64,000 nt of DNA from assembly GCF_019880555.1 (NCBI RefSeq), contig NZ_JAINVU010000001.1:248001-312000 (forward strand), in the 5' to 3' direction. A program made the position numbers and the translations under genes. The notes beneath the pieces were generated by a model. The model saw nothing but the letters and a program-made list of their open reading frames with translations. It had not been told where the DNA came from and did no database searches. The first letter of the stretch is position 1. Every line of letters starts with the position of its first letter. Shown piece after piece: positions 8,622 through 18,733 of the stretch. The DNA comes from Hephaestia mangrovi. GTDB lineage: Bacteria > Pseudomonadota > Alphaproteobacteria > Sphingomonadales > Sphingomonadaceae.

Positions 8622-9371
8622 ATGACGATGCGATTTGCTTTCCTCGCCGTGCCGCTCCTGCTGCTTGCCGCGTGTGGCGGCTCGGGCGGCGACGCCAATT
8701 CGAGCGCGCCCGCTGCGAAGGTCGCCGCAGTGGCACCGCCGGCCGGCAAGCAATGGACCGACGTGGTAGAGAAGACACCCGAGGGCGGCTATCGCATGGG
8801 TAATCCCGATGCGCCGATAAAGCTGGTCGAATATGGCTCGCGCCTGTGCCCGACCTGCGGCAATTTCGGTCGTACCGGCCAGGAGCCGCTGACCAACAAT
8901 TATGTGAAGACGGGCAAGGTCTCCTACGAATTCCGCGAGTTCCTGGTTCATGGCGCCCCGGATATTCCCGGTGCGCTGCTTGGCCGCTGCGCCGGTCCGG
9001 GGCCGTTCTTCCCGCTGCTCGAGGCGATGTTCCAGGCGCAGGACCAGATGGAGCCGAAACTCGCCGATCAGCAGGCGACCCGGGCGCTGCAACAGTCGCT
9101 CGTCGGCGCGCCGCCAACCAAGGTCGCGACGGCCTGGGCCGAATATCTCGGCTATATCGATTTCGTGAAGCAGCGCGGTATTCCGGAAACACAGGCGCGC
9201 GCCTGCCTCAATGATTCCAAGGATCTCGACGAGATCACCAAGGGCATGCAGGATGCGTCGCAGAACAAGGGCGTCAACGGCACGCCGACGTTCTTCCTCA
9301 ATGGCCAGAAGCTCGATGATGTGGCAACCTGGCCGCAGCTCGAACCGCACCTGAAGGCGGCGGGGGCCTGA
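8622..9371 (+). CDS. DsbA-like thioredoxin-fold lipoprotein (copy 3, CPTC)
   Basis: Product of 249 residues with a lipoprotein signal (LLLLAACGGSGG) and a polar spacer. The domain starts YRMGNPDAPIKLVEYGS, as in copy 2. The active site is CPTC rather than CPHC (RLCPTCGNFGRT), and the His-to-Thr change would be expected to alter redox potential. The C-terminus has the cis-Pro GTPTFFLNG. It is followed after 34 bp by smc. Confidence 0.88.
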   Translation: MTMRFAFLAVPLLLLAACGGSGGDANSSAPAAKVAAVAPPAGKQWTDVVEKTPEGGYRMGNPDAPIKLVEYGSRLCPTCGNFGRTGQEPLTNNYVKTGKVSYEFREFLVHGAPDIPGALLGRCAGPGPFFPLLEAMFQAQDQMEPKLADQQATRALQQSLVGAPPTKVATAWAEYLGYIDFVKQRGIPETQARACLNDSKDLDEITKGMQDASQNKGVNGTPTFFLNGQKLDDVATWPQLEPHLKAAGA

Positions 9372-9405
9372 TCGATCGGTTCGAGCGCGTTCAGGGGGTA
9401 CGCGC

Positions 9406-12400
9406 GTGAGGATCAAGCGGCTCAGGCTTTCGGGGTTCAAGAGCTTCGTCGACCCGGTCGACCTGCGCGTCGAGCCGGGCCTGACGGGGGTCGTCGGCCC
9501 CAACGGCTGCGGCAAGTCCAACCTGCTTGAGGCGCTGCGCTGGGCTATGGGTGAAACCTCGGCGCGGTCGCTACGCGGCGCCGGGATGGAGGACGTGATC
9601 TTCGCCGGCACGTCAACGCGGCCGGCGCGCGCCTTTGCCGAAGTCGCGATCCTTGCCGAGGGCGTCGGCGAGGATGAGGAGACCGAGATCGTCCGCCGCA
9701 TCGAACGCGGCGCGGGATCGGCCTATCGCATCAACGGGCGCGACGTGCGCGCCAAGGATGTGGCGCTGCTGTTCGCCGACGCGGCAACCGGCGCGGGTTC
9801 CTCGGCAATGGTCAGCCAGGGCAAGATCGGCGCGGTAATCGCCGCCAAGCCGGCCGACCGGCGTGCCCTGCTGGAGGAAGCGGCGGGGATTGCCGGGCTC
9901 CATGTCCGGCGCAAGGATGCCGAGCAAAAGCTGCGCGCGACCGAAGCGAACCTCGCGCGGCTCGACGAAGTGATCGCCGATCAGGACAATCGTGCAGGGG
10001 CGCTGCGGCGACAGGCGCGGCAGGCTGAGCGCTATCGCGCGCTGTCGGACCAGATCCGCGTCGCCGAAGCGCGGATGATCTTCGCCCGGTGGCGCGACGC
10101 CGCGGCGGCAGCCGATGCCGCGAAGAAGGAAGCCGAGGCGGCCGAGGCGAAAGTGCGTGCCGCGACCGAAGCGCAACAGGCGGCGGCCGCCCATCAACGC
10201 GCGGCAAGCGAGAAACTGGCGACAGCGCGTAACGCGGCGCTCGCGGCGCGCGATCGGGCGAGCGATCTCGGGCATCGCCTGGAAACCTTGCGGACCGAGC
10301 GCGGCTCGCTCGAGCGTCGTCTCGCCGATCTCTCGGATGCGGCGACGCGCATTGCGACGGACCGCGAGCGGGAAGGCGCGCTGGCGCACGACGCCGCCGA
10401 GGCACTGGCTCGGCTCGCTGACGAAATGAAGGCGCTCGATGGCGACATCGCGCGCGCAACCGAACGGCTGCCGCAACTCGATATGGCGTTGGCCGAGGCC
10501 GAACGCCAGGCCCGCGATGCCGAGGTCGCGCTCGCACAGGCCATGGGGCAGCAGGCGAGCGAGGCGGCGGATGCGCGGGTTGCGCGCGCGGCGCTCGATA
10601 CCGCGCGGGGGCGTCTGGATCGCGTGAAACGCGATCGTCGCCAGCTCGACGAGGAACGCGCGGCGCTCGGCGATGCCGCGCCGCTCGAAGCCGCCAGAGC
10701 GGCGGCTGCCGATGCGCGCGCAAAGGCCGCAGAGAACATCGAGATGGCGCGAACCGCGCAAGCCAAGGCCGATCGCGACGAGCGCGACCAGATCGAGGCG
10801 CGCGATGTCGCCGAGGCCGACCGGGCGACGGCGCGTGCGGAGCTCGCCGCGATCGACAGCGAGGTGAAGGCGCTGGAAAAGGCGGTTCAGCCTGCCGATC
10901 GCGACCGTGTGCTCGACCGGCTGACGGCGGAGGCCGGGTACGAACATGCCCTGGCCGCCGCGCTCGGCGACGATCTGGAAGTCGGCCTTGATGCGGAGGC
11001 GGAGCGCTTCTGGCGAGGCGCGGCGCCGCAGCCCGGCGACCCGGCAGGGCCGACCGGTGGCGCCTCGCTCGCCGATCACGTTGCCGCGCCGCCCGCACTG
11101 GCGCGGCGGCTGGCGCAGGTGTTCGTCGTCGACGCGGACGAAGGCCAGCCACTTGCGACTGGGCAACGGCTGGTGACGCGCGACGGCGTGCTGCGGCGAT
11201 GGGACGGCTATGTCGCGCGGTCAAGCGGGGCGGCAGCGGCCGAGCGGTTGGTGCGGGTCAATCGCCTCACCGAATTGGAAAAGGCGCGTCCGGCAGCAAT
11301 CGGGCGCGTCGAGAAAGCTGAGGCCGCGCTTGCCCGCACCGAGCAGGCGATTGCCGACGCCCGACAGCAGGCACAGGCAGCGCGGGCCGCGCTCGCGGCT
11401 GCCGAGACGACGCAGCGTGATGCGACGCGGGACGAGGACCGCGCGGCGGCGGCGATCGAGCGCCTGGCGGCACGAACAGCAGATCTCGACCAGCGGGTCG
11501 CGCGCATTGTCGCCGAGCAGGAGGAGGCCGAGAGCGAGCATGCGCGCGCCGCGGCGGCGATCGCTGCGCTTCCCGATGGCAGCACTACGGCCGAACGCGT
11601 TCGCTTGCTGCAGAACGAGACCGAGGGACGCCGCGCCACGGTGGCCCAGGCGCGTAGCGAGCGCGCAGCGTTCGATCGCGAGATCGCCACGCGCCGGGAG
11701 CGGCGAGCAGCCGCCGAAGCCGAGACGCGCAACTGGAAATCGCGCGCTGGCGAGGCTGCCCGGCGCATCACTGACATGGACAAGCGCGAAACCGCGCTCG
11801 CCGCCGAACGCGCGTCGCTCGCCGAGCGTCCCGCCGCGCTCGATGCCGAGATCGCGACGTTGACCGAGGAGCACCGTGTCGCCCGTGTCAGCGCAGAAGC
11901 GGCTCTTGCTGAGGAGAATGCGGCCGGCGCCGCGCTGCGCGGGACAGATGATGCGGTGCGTGTAGCTGGCGAAGCGCTGGCCGAGGCGCGCGAAGGACGC
12001 GCCGGTGCTGTGGCGCGCGCCGAAAACCAGGAGCAGCGCCGCATCGAGATGGGGCGCCTTTCCGGCGAGCGGTTTGAATGTCCGCCGCCAGTGCTGCCCG
12101 AACGGATCGGTTTCGCCAGCGCGGAGGTCGGCCCGCCGCTCGATGAATCGGCGCGGCACGAAAAGCTGTTGTTCGATCGCGAGCGGATCGGTCCGGTCAA
12201 CCTCGTCGCCGAGGCTGAGCTTGCCGAACTCGACGAAAGCCGCACGACCAATGCCGCAGAGCGCGAGGAATTGGGGATCGCGGTCAATCGCCTGCGCGGA
12301 TCGATCGGCAATCTCAACCGCGAGGGCAGGCAGCGGCTGCTTGCGGCTTTCGAGGCGGTCAACGGCCATTTCGAACGCCTGTTCGGTACCTTGTTCAGTG

Positions 12401-12813
12401 GCGGCCAGGCGCATCTGAAGCTGGTCGATTCGGACGATCCGCTCGAAGCCGGGCTCGAGATCATGGCGCAACCGCCGGGCAAGCGGCTGCAATCGCTGAC
12501 GCTGCTGTCGGGCGGCGAACAGGCGCTCACCGCGATCGCGCTCATCTTCGCGCTGTTCCTGACCAATCCGGCGCCGATCTGCGTGCTCGACGAGGTCGAT
12601 GCGCCGCTGGACGACGCCAATATCGATCGCTTCTGCGATCTGCTCGGCCGGATGACCCAGGAAACCGACACGCGTTTCCTGATCGTTACTCACAATGCGG
12701 TGACGATGAGCCGGATGCACCGGCTGTTCGGCGTGACGATGATCGAAAAGGGCGTGAGCCGGCTCGTCTCGGTCGATCTCGGCGGCGCGGAATCGTTGCT
12801 GGCGGCGGAATAG
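9406..12813 (+). CDS. smc: Chromosome segregation protein SMC
   Basis: ATPase of the Smc-ScpAB condensin, which organises and separates the chromosome. The 1135 residues start with GTG. Walker A (GPNGCGKSN) is at residues 31-39. Two long Ala/Glu/Arg-rich coiled coils surround a hinge at about 505-620 (HALAAALGDDLEVGLDAEAE ... GVLRRWDGYV). The ABC signature LLSGGEQ is at about 1032 and Walker B CVLDEVDAP at about 1060. The hinge is compact, as in other alphaproteobacterial SMCs. A very long open frame on the opposite strand is a GC shadow. Confidence 0.97.
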   Translation: MRIKRLRLSGFKSFVDPVDLRVEPGLTGVVGPNGCGKSNLLEALRWAMGETSARSLRGAGMEDVIFAGTSTRPARAFAEVAILAEGVGEDEETEIVRRIERGAGSAYRINGRDVRAKDVALLFADAATGAGSSAMVSQGKIGAVIAAKPADRRALLEEAAGIAGLHVRRKDAEQKLRATEANLARLDEVIADQDNRAGALRRQARQAERYRALSDQIRVAEARMIFARWRDAAAAADAAKKEAEAAEAKVRAATEAQQAAAAHQRAASEKLATARNAALAARDRASDLGHRLETLRTERGSLERRLADLSDAATRIATDREREGALAHDAAEALARLADEMKALDGDIARATERLPQLDMALAEAERQARDAEVALAQAMGQQASEAADARVARAALDTARGRLDRVKRDRRQLDEERAALGDAAPLEAARAAAADARAKAAENIEMARTAQAKADRDERDQIEARDVAEADRATARAELAAIDSEVKALEKAVQPADRDRVLDRLTAEAGYEHALAAALGDDLEVGLDAEAERFWRGAAPQPGDPAGPTGGASLADHVAAPPALARRLAQVFVVDADEGQPLATGQRLVTRDGVLRRWDGYVARSSGAAAAERLVRVNRLTELEKARPAAIGRVEKAEAALARTEQAIADARQQAQAARAALAAAETTQRDATRDEDRAAAAIERLAARTADLDQRVARIVAEQEEAESEHARAAAAIAALPDGSTTAERVRLLQNETEGRRATVAQARSERAAFDREIATRRERRAAAEAETRNWKSRAGEAARRITDMDKRETALAAERASLAERPAALDAEIATLTEEHRVARVSAEAALAEENAAGAALRGTDDAVRVAGEALAEAREGRAGAVARAENQEQRRIEMGRLSGERFECPPPVLPERIGFASAEVGPPLDESARHEKLLFDRERIGPVNLVAEAELAELDESRTTNAAEREELGIAVNRLRGSIGNLNREGRQRLLAAFEAVNGHFERLFGTLFSGGQAHLKLVDSDDPLEAGLEIMAQPPGKRLQSLTLLSGGEQALTAIALIFALFLTNPAPICVLDEVDAPLDDANIDRFCDLLGRMTQETDTRFLIVTHNAVTMSRMHRLFGVTMIEKGVSRLVSVDLGGAESLLAAE

Positions 12814-12919
12814 CTGCACCGAATCTGCGTACCCCGCGCGTGAAACCTTCACCGCGCCTCGATCAAGGCGACATCGCGACCGCATAGGTGGGAGCGGCCA
12901 TTGTCCGAGGATGTTGTCG

Positions 12920-14248
12920 ATGACCCTTCTTGCTGCCGAAAACCGCACGCCGGGCGCCAAGCTGATGCTTGCCATGCTGGTTGCCGGGTTGCTCGCGATT
13001 CCGCTGTTCGCGACCTACCTGTTGATCTTCGACCGCGAAAATCAGTCGCGGACCGCCGAACAGTCGATCGTGGCGGGGTGGGGCGGGCCGCAGCATGTCG
13101 CCGCGCCGCTGCTGGTGATCCCCTATCGCAGCGTCGTGACGATCAGCTCGACCGAAAACGGACAGGCCGTCACCCGCACCAACAATGTATGGCGGGAACT
13201 GACGATCGCGCCCGACCGTGCCGATCTTGCCACGACGCTGGCGCCGCAACAGCGCAAGCGATCGATCTACGATGCGGTGGTCTATCAGGCGGTACTGAGC
13301 GGCGCCGCGCGCTATTCGCTGCCCGACGATCTCGCGCGATTGGGGATTGCGCAGGACGCGCTGGCGCTCGATCGCGCGGAATTGCGCTTCGATATCGGTG
13401 ATGCGCGCGGCCTGGTTGGGGCACCGCCGACGATACGCGCGAATGGCATGCGGCTCGCGCTGCAACCCGGCTTCGGCGGGGAGGGCGACAAGCCCGGCTT
13501 CCACGCCTGGATCGATGCGTCCTCAATCGCCGCCGCGCCGGTCAACGTCGATTTCGCCTATCGGCTGCGCGGCTCGCAGTCGCTGTCCTTGGTGCCGCAC
13601 GGCGGGGATACGCGCTGGCGGTTGACCTCGTCGTGGCCCAGCCCGGGCTTCGCCGGCGCTTTTCTGCCGATCGACCATCATAGCGCCGGCAACGGCTTCG
13701 CGGCGACCTGGCGGGTCGGCAATCTCGCGCTGGGCAGTCCGCTCGCCTCGACGGCACCGCCGGCCGCCGATTCCGCGCAAGTCGCCGAAGTCGACCTGGT
13801 GACGCCGGTCGATCTCTACAGCGAGATCAATCGATCGGTAAAATACGGCTTCCTGTTCGTCGGCTTCACCTTCCTGATGTTCTGGCTATTCGACGTGGTC
13901 GGCGGGGTCGCGGTGGCGACGGTGGAATATCTGCTCGCCGGCGCCGGGCTGGTGCTGTTCTTCGTGATGTTGCTCGCCTTTGCCGAAGTGATCGGCTTCG
14001 CGCTTGCCTATGTAGCGGCTGCAGGCGCGATCGTTGCGCTGCTGACGGCTTATTCGGCAGCCGTATTGGGAAGCCGCAGGCGCGCCGGTGTGGTCGGCGG
14101 CCTGCTCGGGGCGCTCTACGGCGTTCTCTATGTGCTGCTGGGGCTGGAGGCCTATTCGCTGCTGATCGGATCGGTGCTGCTGTTCGGCGGGCTGGCCGCG
14201 ACGATGTGGCTGACGCGGCGGATCGATTGGCAACAGAGCGCGGCGTGA
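12920..14248 (+). CDS. creD: CreD family inner-membrane protein
   Basis: About 442 residues from the ATG at 12920 (an ATG at 12911 is also possible). There is one N-terminal transmembrane segment (LMLAMLVAGLLAIPLFATYL), a large periplasmic domain, then at least five hydrophobic helices from about residue 310. This architecture and the sequence VGFTFLMFWLFDVVGGV match CreD. In E. coli creD belongs to the CreBC regulon and affects envelope integrity and colicin tolerance. No creBC-like two-component genes are nearby, so its regulation here must differ. Confidence 0.88.
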   Translation: MTLLAAENRTPGAKLMLAMLVAGLLAIPLFATYLLIFDRENQSRTAEQSIVAGWGGPQHVAAPLLVIPYRSVVTISSTENGQAVTRTNNVWRELTIAPDRADLATTLAPQQRKRSIYDAVVYQAVLSGAARYSLPDDLARLGIAQDALALDRAELRFDIGDARGLVGAPPTIRANGMRLALQPGFGGEGDKPGFHAWIDASSIAAAPVNVDFAYRLRGSQSLSLVPHGGDTRWRLTSSWPSPGFAGAFLPIDHHSAGNGFAATWRVGNLALGSPLASTAPPAADSAQVAEVDLVTPVDLYSEINRSVKYGFLFVGFTFLMFWLFDVVGGVAVATVEYLLAGAGLVLFFVMLLAFAEVIGFALAYVAAAGAIVALLTAYSAAVLGSRRRAGVVGGLLGALYGVLYVLLGLEAYSLLIGSVLLFGGLAATMWLTRRIDWQQSAA

Positions 14249-14331
14249 CCCATATCGGGGTTGCGCTGCGCGCGCGAAAGGCATAGCCGCTTGCCGAAGC
14301 GCCGTTTCGTGCGACCAGACTTGAGGACCCC

Positions 14332-15117
14332 ATGGCCGAGTTCACCCTCCCGAAGAATTCGAAAATCTCCAGCAAGGGCAAGGTTCACAAGGCCGAGGGC
14401 GACAGGAAGCGGATCAAGACCTTCAAAATCTATCGCTACGATCCCGATAGCGGGGAGAATCCGCGCTATGACACGTTCGAGATCAATCTCGACGAGTGCG
14501 GCCCGATGGTGCTCGACGCGCTGATCAAGATGAAGTCCGAGCAGGATTCGTCGCTCACTTTCCGTCGCTCGTGCCGCGAGGGCATTTGCGGGTCTTGCGC
14601 GATGAATCTCGACGGCAAGAATGGGCTGGCCTGCACCACCGCGATCGAGGACATCAAGGGCGATATCCGCATCACGCCACTGCCGCACATGGACGTGATC
14701 AAGGATCTGGTGCCCGATTTCACGCATTTCTACGCGCAATATGCCTCGATCCAGCCCTGGCTGAAGACGGTGACGCCGCCGCCCTCGGGCAAGGAGCGGC
14801 TGCAGTCGCCCGAGGAGCGCGAGAAGCTCGACGGCCTGTACGAGTGCATCCTGTGCGCCTGCTGCTCGACCTCGTGCCCGAGCTATTGGTGGAACAGCGA
14901 CAAGTTCCTGGGCCCGGCGATCCTGTTGCAAGCCTATCGCTGGCTCGCCGACAGCCGCGACGAGATGACGGGCGAGCGTCTGGACCAGCTCGAGGACCCG
15001 TTCCGCCTGTATCGCTGCCACACGATCATGAACTGCGCGAACGTCTGCCCCAAGGGCCTCAATCCGGCCAAGGCGATCGCCGAGGTCAAGAAGATGGAAG
15101 CCGAGCGGGTTCTGTAA
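14332..15117 (+). CDS. sdhB: Succinate dehydrogenase iron-sulfur subunit
   Basis: Electron-transfer subunit of respiratory complex II. The 261 residues carry all three cluster motifs: [2Fe-2S] Cys81, 86, 89 and 101 ([13 protein letters not shown]), [4Fe-4S] from Cys172 ([12 protein letters not shown]), and [3Fe-4S] from Cys229 ([14 protein letters not shown]). sdhC, sdhD and sdhA are not adjacent; the upstream gene is creD. The subunit genes are therefore split, or the others lie outside the window. Confidence 0.97.
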   Translation: MAEFTLPKNSKISSKGKVHKAEGDRKRIKTFKIYRYDPDSGENPRYDTFEINLDECGPMVLDALIKMKSEQDSSLTFRRSCREGICGSCAMNLDGKNGLACTTAIEDIKGDIRITPLPHMDVIKDLVPDFTHFYAQYASIQPWLKTVTPPPSGKERLQSPEEREKLDGLYECILCACCSTSCPSYWWNSDKFLGPAILLQAYRWLADSRDEMTGERLDQLEDPFRLYRCHTIMNCANVCPKGLNPAKAIAEVKKMEAERVL

Positions 15118-15131
15118 CCTGCCGACCGCCA

Positions 15132-15584
15132 GTGGCCGACGCACCCGCCTTTATCGACCGGGAATCGCCCGATCATCCCGGCTGGATGACCTGGGAACTG
15201 AACGACCCGACGCGGTTCAACAGCTTCCTTGGCCCATTTCTGCTCCGCGTCGAGAACGGCATCGCGCGCGTGCGGATGACGCCTCGCCATGAACATTCGA
15301 ACTTGCAGGAAAACCTCCACGGCGGCGCGCTGCTCGGATTTGTCGATATCGCCTTGTTTGCGGCCTCACGCGGGTTCGAGGTCATCACCGCCGGCACCGC
15401 GGTGACTCTCGACCTGTCGGTCCAGTTCATCGGCGCGGGCAAGGTGGGCGAGGTGATCGAAGCGCAGGTCGAGCTGCTGCGCGAGACGGGGCGCCTCCTG
15501 TTCCTGCGCGGGCTGGTCGTTCAGGGCGAGGGAACGATCGCCAGCTTTTCCGGAACGATCCGCAAGCCGACGAAGCGGACTTGA
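15132..15584 (+). CDS. PaaI-type hotdog thioesterase
   Basis: 150 residues from a GTG at 15132, chosen because it lies just after the sdhB stop and gives the normal family length. The hotdog helix motif is ENLHGGALLGFVDIALFAA, followed by the beta strands VTLDLSVQFIGAG and RGLVVQGEGTIASFSGTIR. The family hydrolyses acyl-CoA thioesters; the substrate cannot be inferred. The stop overlaps the TTG start of zapE by 4 bp (TTGA). Confidence 0.88.
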   Translation: MADAPAFIDRESPDHPGWMTWELNDPTRFNSFLGPFLLRVENGIARVRMTPRHEHSNLQENLHGGALLGFVDIALFAASRGFEVITAGTAVTLDLSVQFIGAGKVGEVIEAQVELLRETGRLLFLRGLVVQGEGTIASFSGTIRKPTKRT

Positions 15585-16690
15585 ATAGCGTCCTTGCCCG
15601 CTATCAGGCGCTGGTCGCCAATGACGAACTGCGGCCCGATGCCGAGCAGGAAGCAGCGGCGCGGCGCCTTGACGTGCTGCAGCAGGAACTTGAAGCAACG
15701 CCGAGCCGGGGCAGTGTGCTGTGGCGCGCGCTCGGCCGCCAGCCCGATCCCCCGCGCGGCGTCTACCTCTGGGGTGACGTCGGCCGCGGCAAGTCGATGC
15801 TGATGGATCTGTTCTACGACGCCGTCGACGTGCGCCGGAAGCGCCGCGTCCATTTCGCCGAATTCATGCTCGACGTGCATGCCCGCATCGCCGTCGAGCG
15901 CCGCAAGGAAGCGGGTGACCCGATTCCGCCGGTCGCCGAGGCGCTCGCCGAGGAAGCGCGGCTGCTCGCCTTTGACGAGATGATGGTGACCAACAGCCCC
16001 GATGCGATGATCCTGTCGCGGCTGTTCACCGAATTGCTCGCCAAGCGGGTGACGGTGGTGACCACCTCCAACCGGCCGCCGCGCGACCTTTATCTCAACG
16101 GCCTCAATCGCGAGCATTTCCTGCCCTTCATCGGCCTGATCGAGCAGCGGCTCGACGTGTTGCCGCTCAACGGGCCGGTCGATTACCGGCTCGATCGGCT
16201 GGGCCGGATGGATACCTGGCTGGTGCCCAACGGCGCGGCGGCGACCGAGAAATTGTCGGCGGCGTTCTTCCGGCTCACCGATTATCCGGTGGAAGATCGC
16301 GCGCATGTCCCCACCGCCGATCTCGATCTCGGCGGCGGGCGGACGCTCCATGTGCCCAAGGCGCTGAAGGGCGTCGCGGTGTTCAGCTTCAAGCGGCTGT
16401 GCGGCGAGGCGCGGGGGGCGGCCGATTATCTGGCGGTCGCGCGGCGTTTCCACACGGTCATCCTGGTCGGCATCCCGAAGATGGGGCCGGAAAACCGCAA
16501 CGAAGCCGCGCGCTTCGTGTCACTGATCGACGCGCTCTACGAATATAAGGTGAAGCTGCTCGCCGCCGCCGATGCCGAGCCCGCCGACCTTTACCCACGT
16601 GGCGACGGCAGCTTCGAGTTCGCTCGCACCGTGAGCCGGATCGAGGAAATGCGCTCCGAGGCGTATCTCGCCGAAGGGCACGGAGGCTGA
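15581..16690 (+). CDS. zapE: Cell division protein ZapE (AFG1-like ATPase)
   Basis: 369 residues starting with TTG, which overlaps the preceding stop. Walker A is GDVGRGKSMLMD, Walker B RLLAFDEMMV, and the sensor region VVTTSNRPPRDLYLNGL is typical of AFG1/ZapE. In E. coli ZapE acts at the Z ring and needs ATP hydrolysis; the mitochondrial homologue handles misfolded membrane proteins. zapE next to mdh is common in alphaproteobacteria, but here a glycosidase gene separates them. Confidence 0.93.
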   Translation: MNSVLARYQALVANDELRPDAEQEAAARRLDVLQQELEATPSRGSVLWRALGRQPDPPRGVYLWGDVGRGKSMLMDLFYDAVDVRRKRRVHFAEFMLDVHARIAVERRKEAGDPIPPVAEALAEEARLLAFDEMMVTNSPDAMILSRLFTELLAKRVTVVTTSNRPPRDLYLNGLNREHFLPFIGLIEQRLDVLPLNGPVDYRLDRLGRMDTWLVPNGAAATEKLSAAFFRLTDYPVEDRAHVPTADLDLGGGRTLHVPKALKGVAVFSFKRLCGEARGAADYLAVARRFHTVILVGIPKMGPENRNEAARFVSLIDALYEYKVKLLAAADAEPADLYPRGDGSFEFARTVSRIEEMRSEAYLAEGHGG

Positions 16691-16750
16691 GATACTGGAC
16701 CGTCGACCGGATTCCGCCTAGCAAGTCAGGCAAATAGGACGGAGGATCGC

Positions 16751-18652
16751 ATGTTGGGACGGGGATGGCGACGGCTGACGATCGCGATGGTGGCGCTGGC
16801 CTGGCCCGCCTGCGCGGCGACGCCATCACCCGATGCAACCCCCGCGCTCACCATGCCGCATCCCGTCCTCGCCGCCGGCGATATGCGCCAGCATCTCGAT
16901 CTGTCGGGTGTCTGGCATTATTCGATCGATCCCTATCGCACCGGCGATGCCGGCTTTCACGGCGGCGATCCGGGCGCGAGCCAGCGCCGCTATGCCGATA
17001 TCGACGTGGCGCAACAGATGCGCGACCATCCCTCCGCGCTCTATGAGTTCGACATGGCGCGCGCGCCGACCGCGACCTTGCCCTCGTCCTGGCTGACCCA
17101 CAGCCCCGATATGCGGCATTATCAGGGGCTGGTCTGGTATCAGCGCCATTTCACCGTCGACCCGAAGCCCGGCGAGCGCGAATTCCTGCGTTTCGGCGCG
17201 GCGAATTACCGGGCACAGATCTATCTCAACGGCAAGCGTGTCGGCGAGCATGAGGGGGGCTTCACCACCTTCGCGTTCGAGGTGACGGGGCTGCTGCGCA
17301 AGGGCGATAACCAGATCACCGTCGGCGTCGATTCGGCGCGCGCGCCCGAGGATTTGCCGCCGCCGGTGACCGACTGGGAAACCTATGGCGGGCTGACGCG
17401 CGCGGTAACGCTGGTGACCACGCCGGCCACCTATGTCGACAATGCCTGGGTGAGGCTGAGCCGCGACGGCCGCATCGCGGTGAGCGCGCATCTCGACGGC
17501 AAGGCGGCAGGCGACCTGCCGGTGACGTTCCGCATTCCCGCGCTCGGCCTCGCACTGCCCGGCAAGACCGATGGCAATGGCGACTGGTCGACGACGGTGG
17601 CGGCGCCGGCCGCGCTCAAACGCTGGTCGCCGGATTCGCCGACGCTCTACGACGTCCAGATCGCCGCCGGCGACGATGTCTGGAAGGATCGCGTCGGTTT
17701 CCGCACCATCGCGGTGCGCGGGCATGACATCCTCCTCAACGGCAAGCCCATCTTCCTGCGCGGCATCGCGCTGCATGAGGAGGAGTTTGGCGGCAATCCG
17801 ACGCGCGCGATCACGCCGGAGGCGGCGCGCGCGCTGCTGAGCGAGGTCAAGGACGGGCTGCACGGCAATTATGTGCGCCTCGCGCATTATCCGCATTCGG
17901 AGGTAATGACGCGCATGGCCGACAAGCTCGGCCTGATCGTGTGGAGCGAGATTCCGATCTACTGGATGGTCGATTTCAAAAATCCTGAGGTGCTCGCCAA
18001 GGCGCAGCACATGCTCGCCGAGGAGATCGAGCGCGATCGTGACCGCGCCTCGATCATCATCTGGAGCGTCGGCAACGAAACCCCGATAACGCCCGCGCGC
18101 AACCACTTCCTGTCGACGCTGGCGGCCGAGGCGCACAGCCTCGACGACAGTCGCCTGGTTTCCGCCGCACTGCTGGTCGATCGAGGCAGCGAGAACGGCA
18201 AGACGGTGTTCAACATCAACGACCCGCTGATCCCGTCGCTCGATGTGATGGCGGTGAACACCTACAATGGCTGGTATAGCGAGGATCCGCTGCCCAGCCT
18301 GGCGGACTTCGTCTGGCGCTCGCCTTACGACAAGCCGCTGATCTTCTCCGAACTCGGCGCGGCGGCGAAGGCGGGTTTCCACGACCCGACCCGCAGCCAC
18401 AAATTCTCCGAGGAGTTCCAGGCCGACTATTACAAATACACGCTGGCGATGGCGTCGAGGATTCCGTTCCTGCGGGGCATGTCGCCGTGGGTGCTGAAGG
18501 ACTTCCGGTCGCCGCGGCGTCAGCATCCGGTCTATCAGCAGGGCTGGAACCGCAAGGGGCTCGTGTCGCCGACCGGCGTGCGCAAGGAGGCGTTCGGCGT
18601 GCTCGCCGGCTATTATGCGAAAATCGCGGCGGAGGGAGGCGCTGCGCATTGA
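16751..18652 (+). CDS. Exported glycoside hydrolase family 2
   Basis: 633 residues with a signal peptide (RLTIAMVALAWPACA). Domains in order are an N-terminal jelly-roll sugar-binding domain (about 50-195), an immunoglobulin-like domain (about 210-310) and a TIM barrel with the GH2 signature LRGIALHEEEFGG. The acid/base Glu is in IIIWSVGNETPI and the nucleophile Glu in LIFSELGAAAKAG. Family members are beta-galactosidases, beta-glucuronidases and mannosidases. The layout most resembles beta-glucuronidase, but specificity is uncertain. It stands alone between zapE and mdh, with no other sugar genes beside it. Confidence 0.9.
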   Translation: MLGRGWRRLTIAMVALAWPACAATPSPDATPALTMPHPVLAAGDMRQHLDLSGVWHYSIDPYRTGDAGFHGGDPGASQRRYADIDVAQQMRDHPSALYEFDMARAPTATLPSSWLTHSPDMRHYQGLVWYQRHFTVDPKPGEREFLRFGAANYRAQIYLNGKRVGEHEGGFTTFAFEVTGLLRKGDNQITVGVDSARAPEDLPPPVTDWETYGGLTRAVTLVTTPATYVDNAWVRLSRDGRIAVSAHLDGKAAGDLPVTFRIPALGLALPGKTDGNGDWSTTVAAPAALKRWSPDSPTLYDVQIAAGDDVWKDRVGFRTIAVRGHDILLNGKPIFLRGIALHEEEFGGNPTRAITPEAARALLSEVKDGLHGNYVRLAHYPHSEVMTRMADKLGLIVWSEIPIYWMVDFKNPEVLAKAQHMLAEEIERDRDRASIIIWSVGNETPITPARNHFLSTLAAEAHSLDDSRLVSAALLVDRGSENGKTVFNINDPLIPSLDVMAVNTYNGWYSEDPLPSLADFVWRSPYDKPLIFSELGAAAKAGFHDPTRSHKFSEEFQADYYKYTLAMASRIPFLRGMSPWVLKDFRSPRRQHPVYQQGWNRKGLVSPTGVRKEAFGVLAGYYAKIAAEGGAAH

Positions 18653-18733
18653 CCGCGCCGGCTCATGGTCCTGCGGTTCCGCGGGCGAGGGGTGGGCGAC
18701 GTCGCACAGACAATCAGAGCCGCTATTAACGAT

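Noticed and set aside
9613..11224. Long minus-strand frames opposite smc
   Set aside because: Low-complexity Arg-rich products produced by the Ala/Glu/Arg coiled-coil coding sequence on the plus strand.
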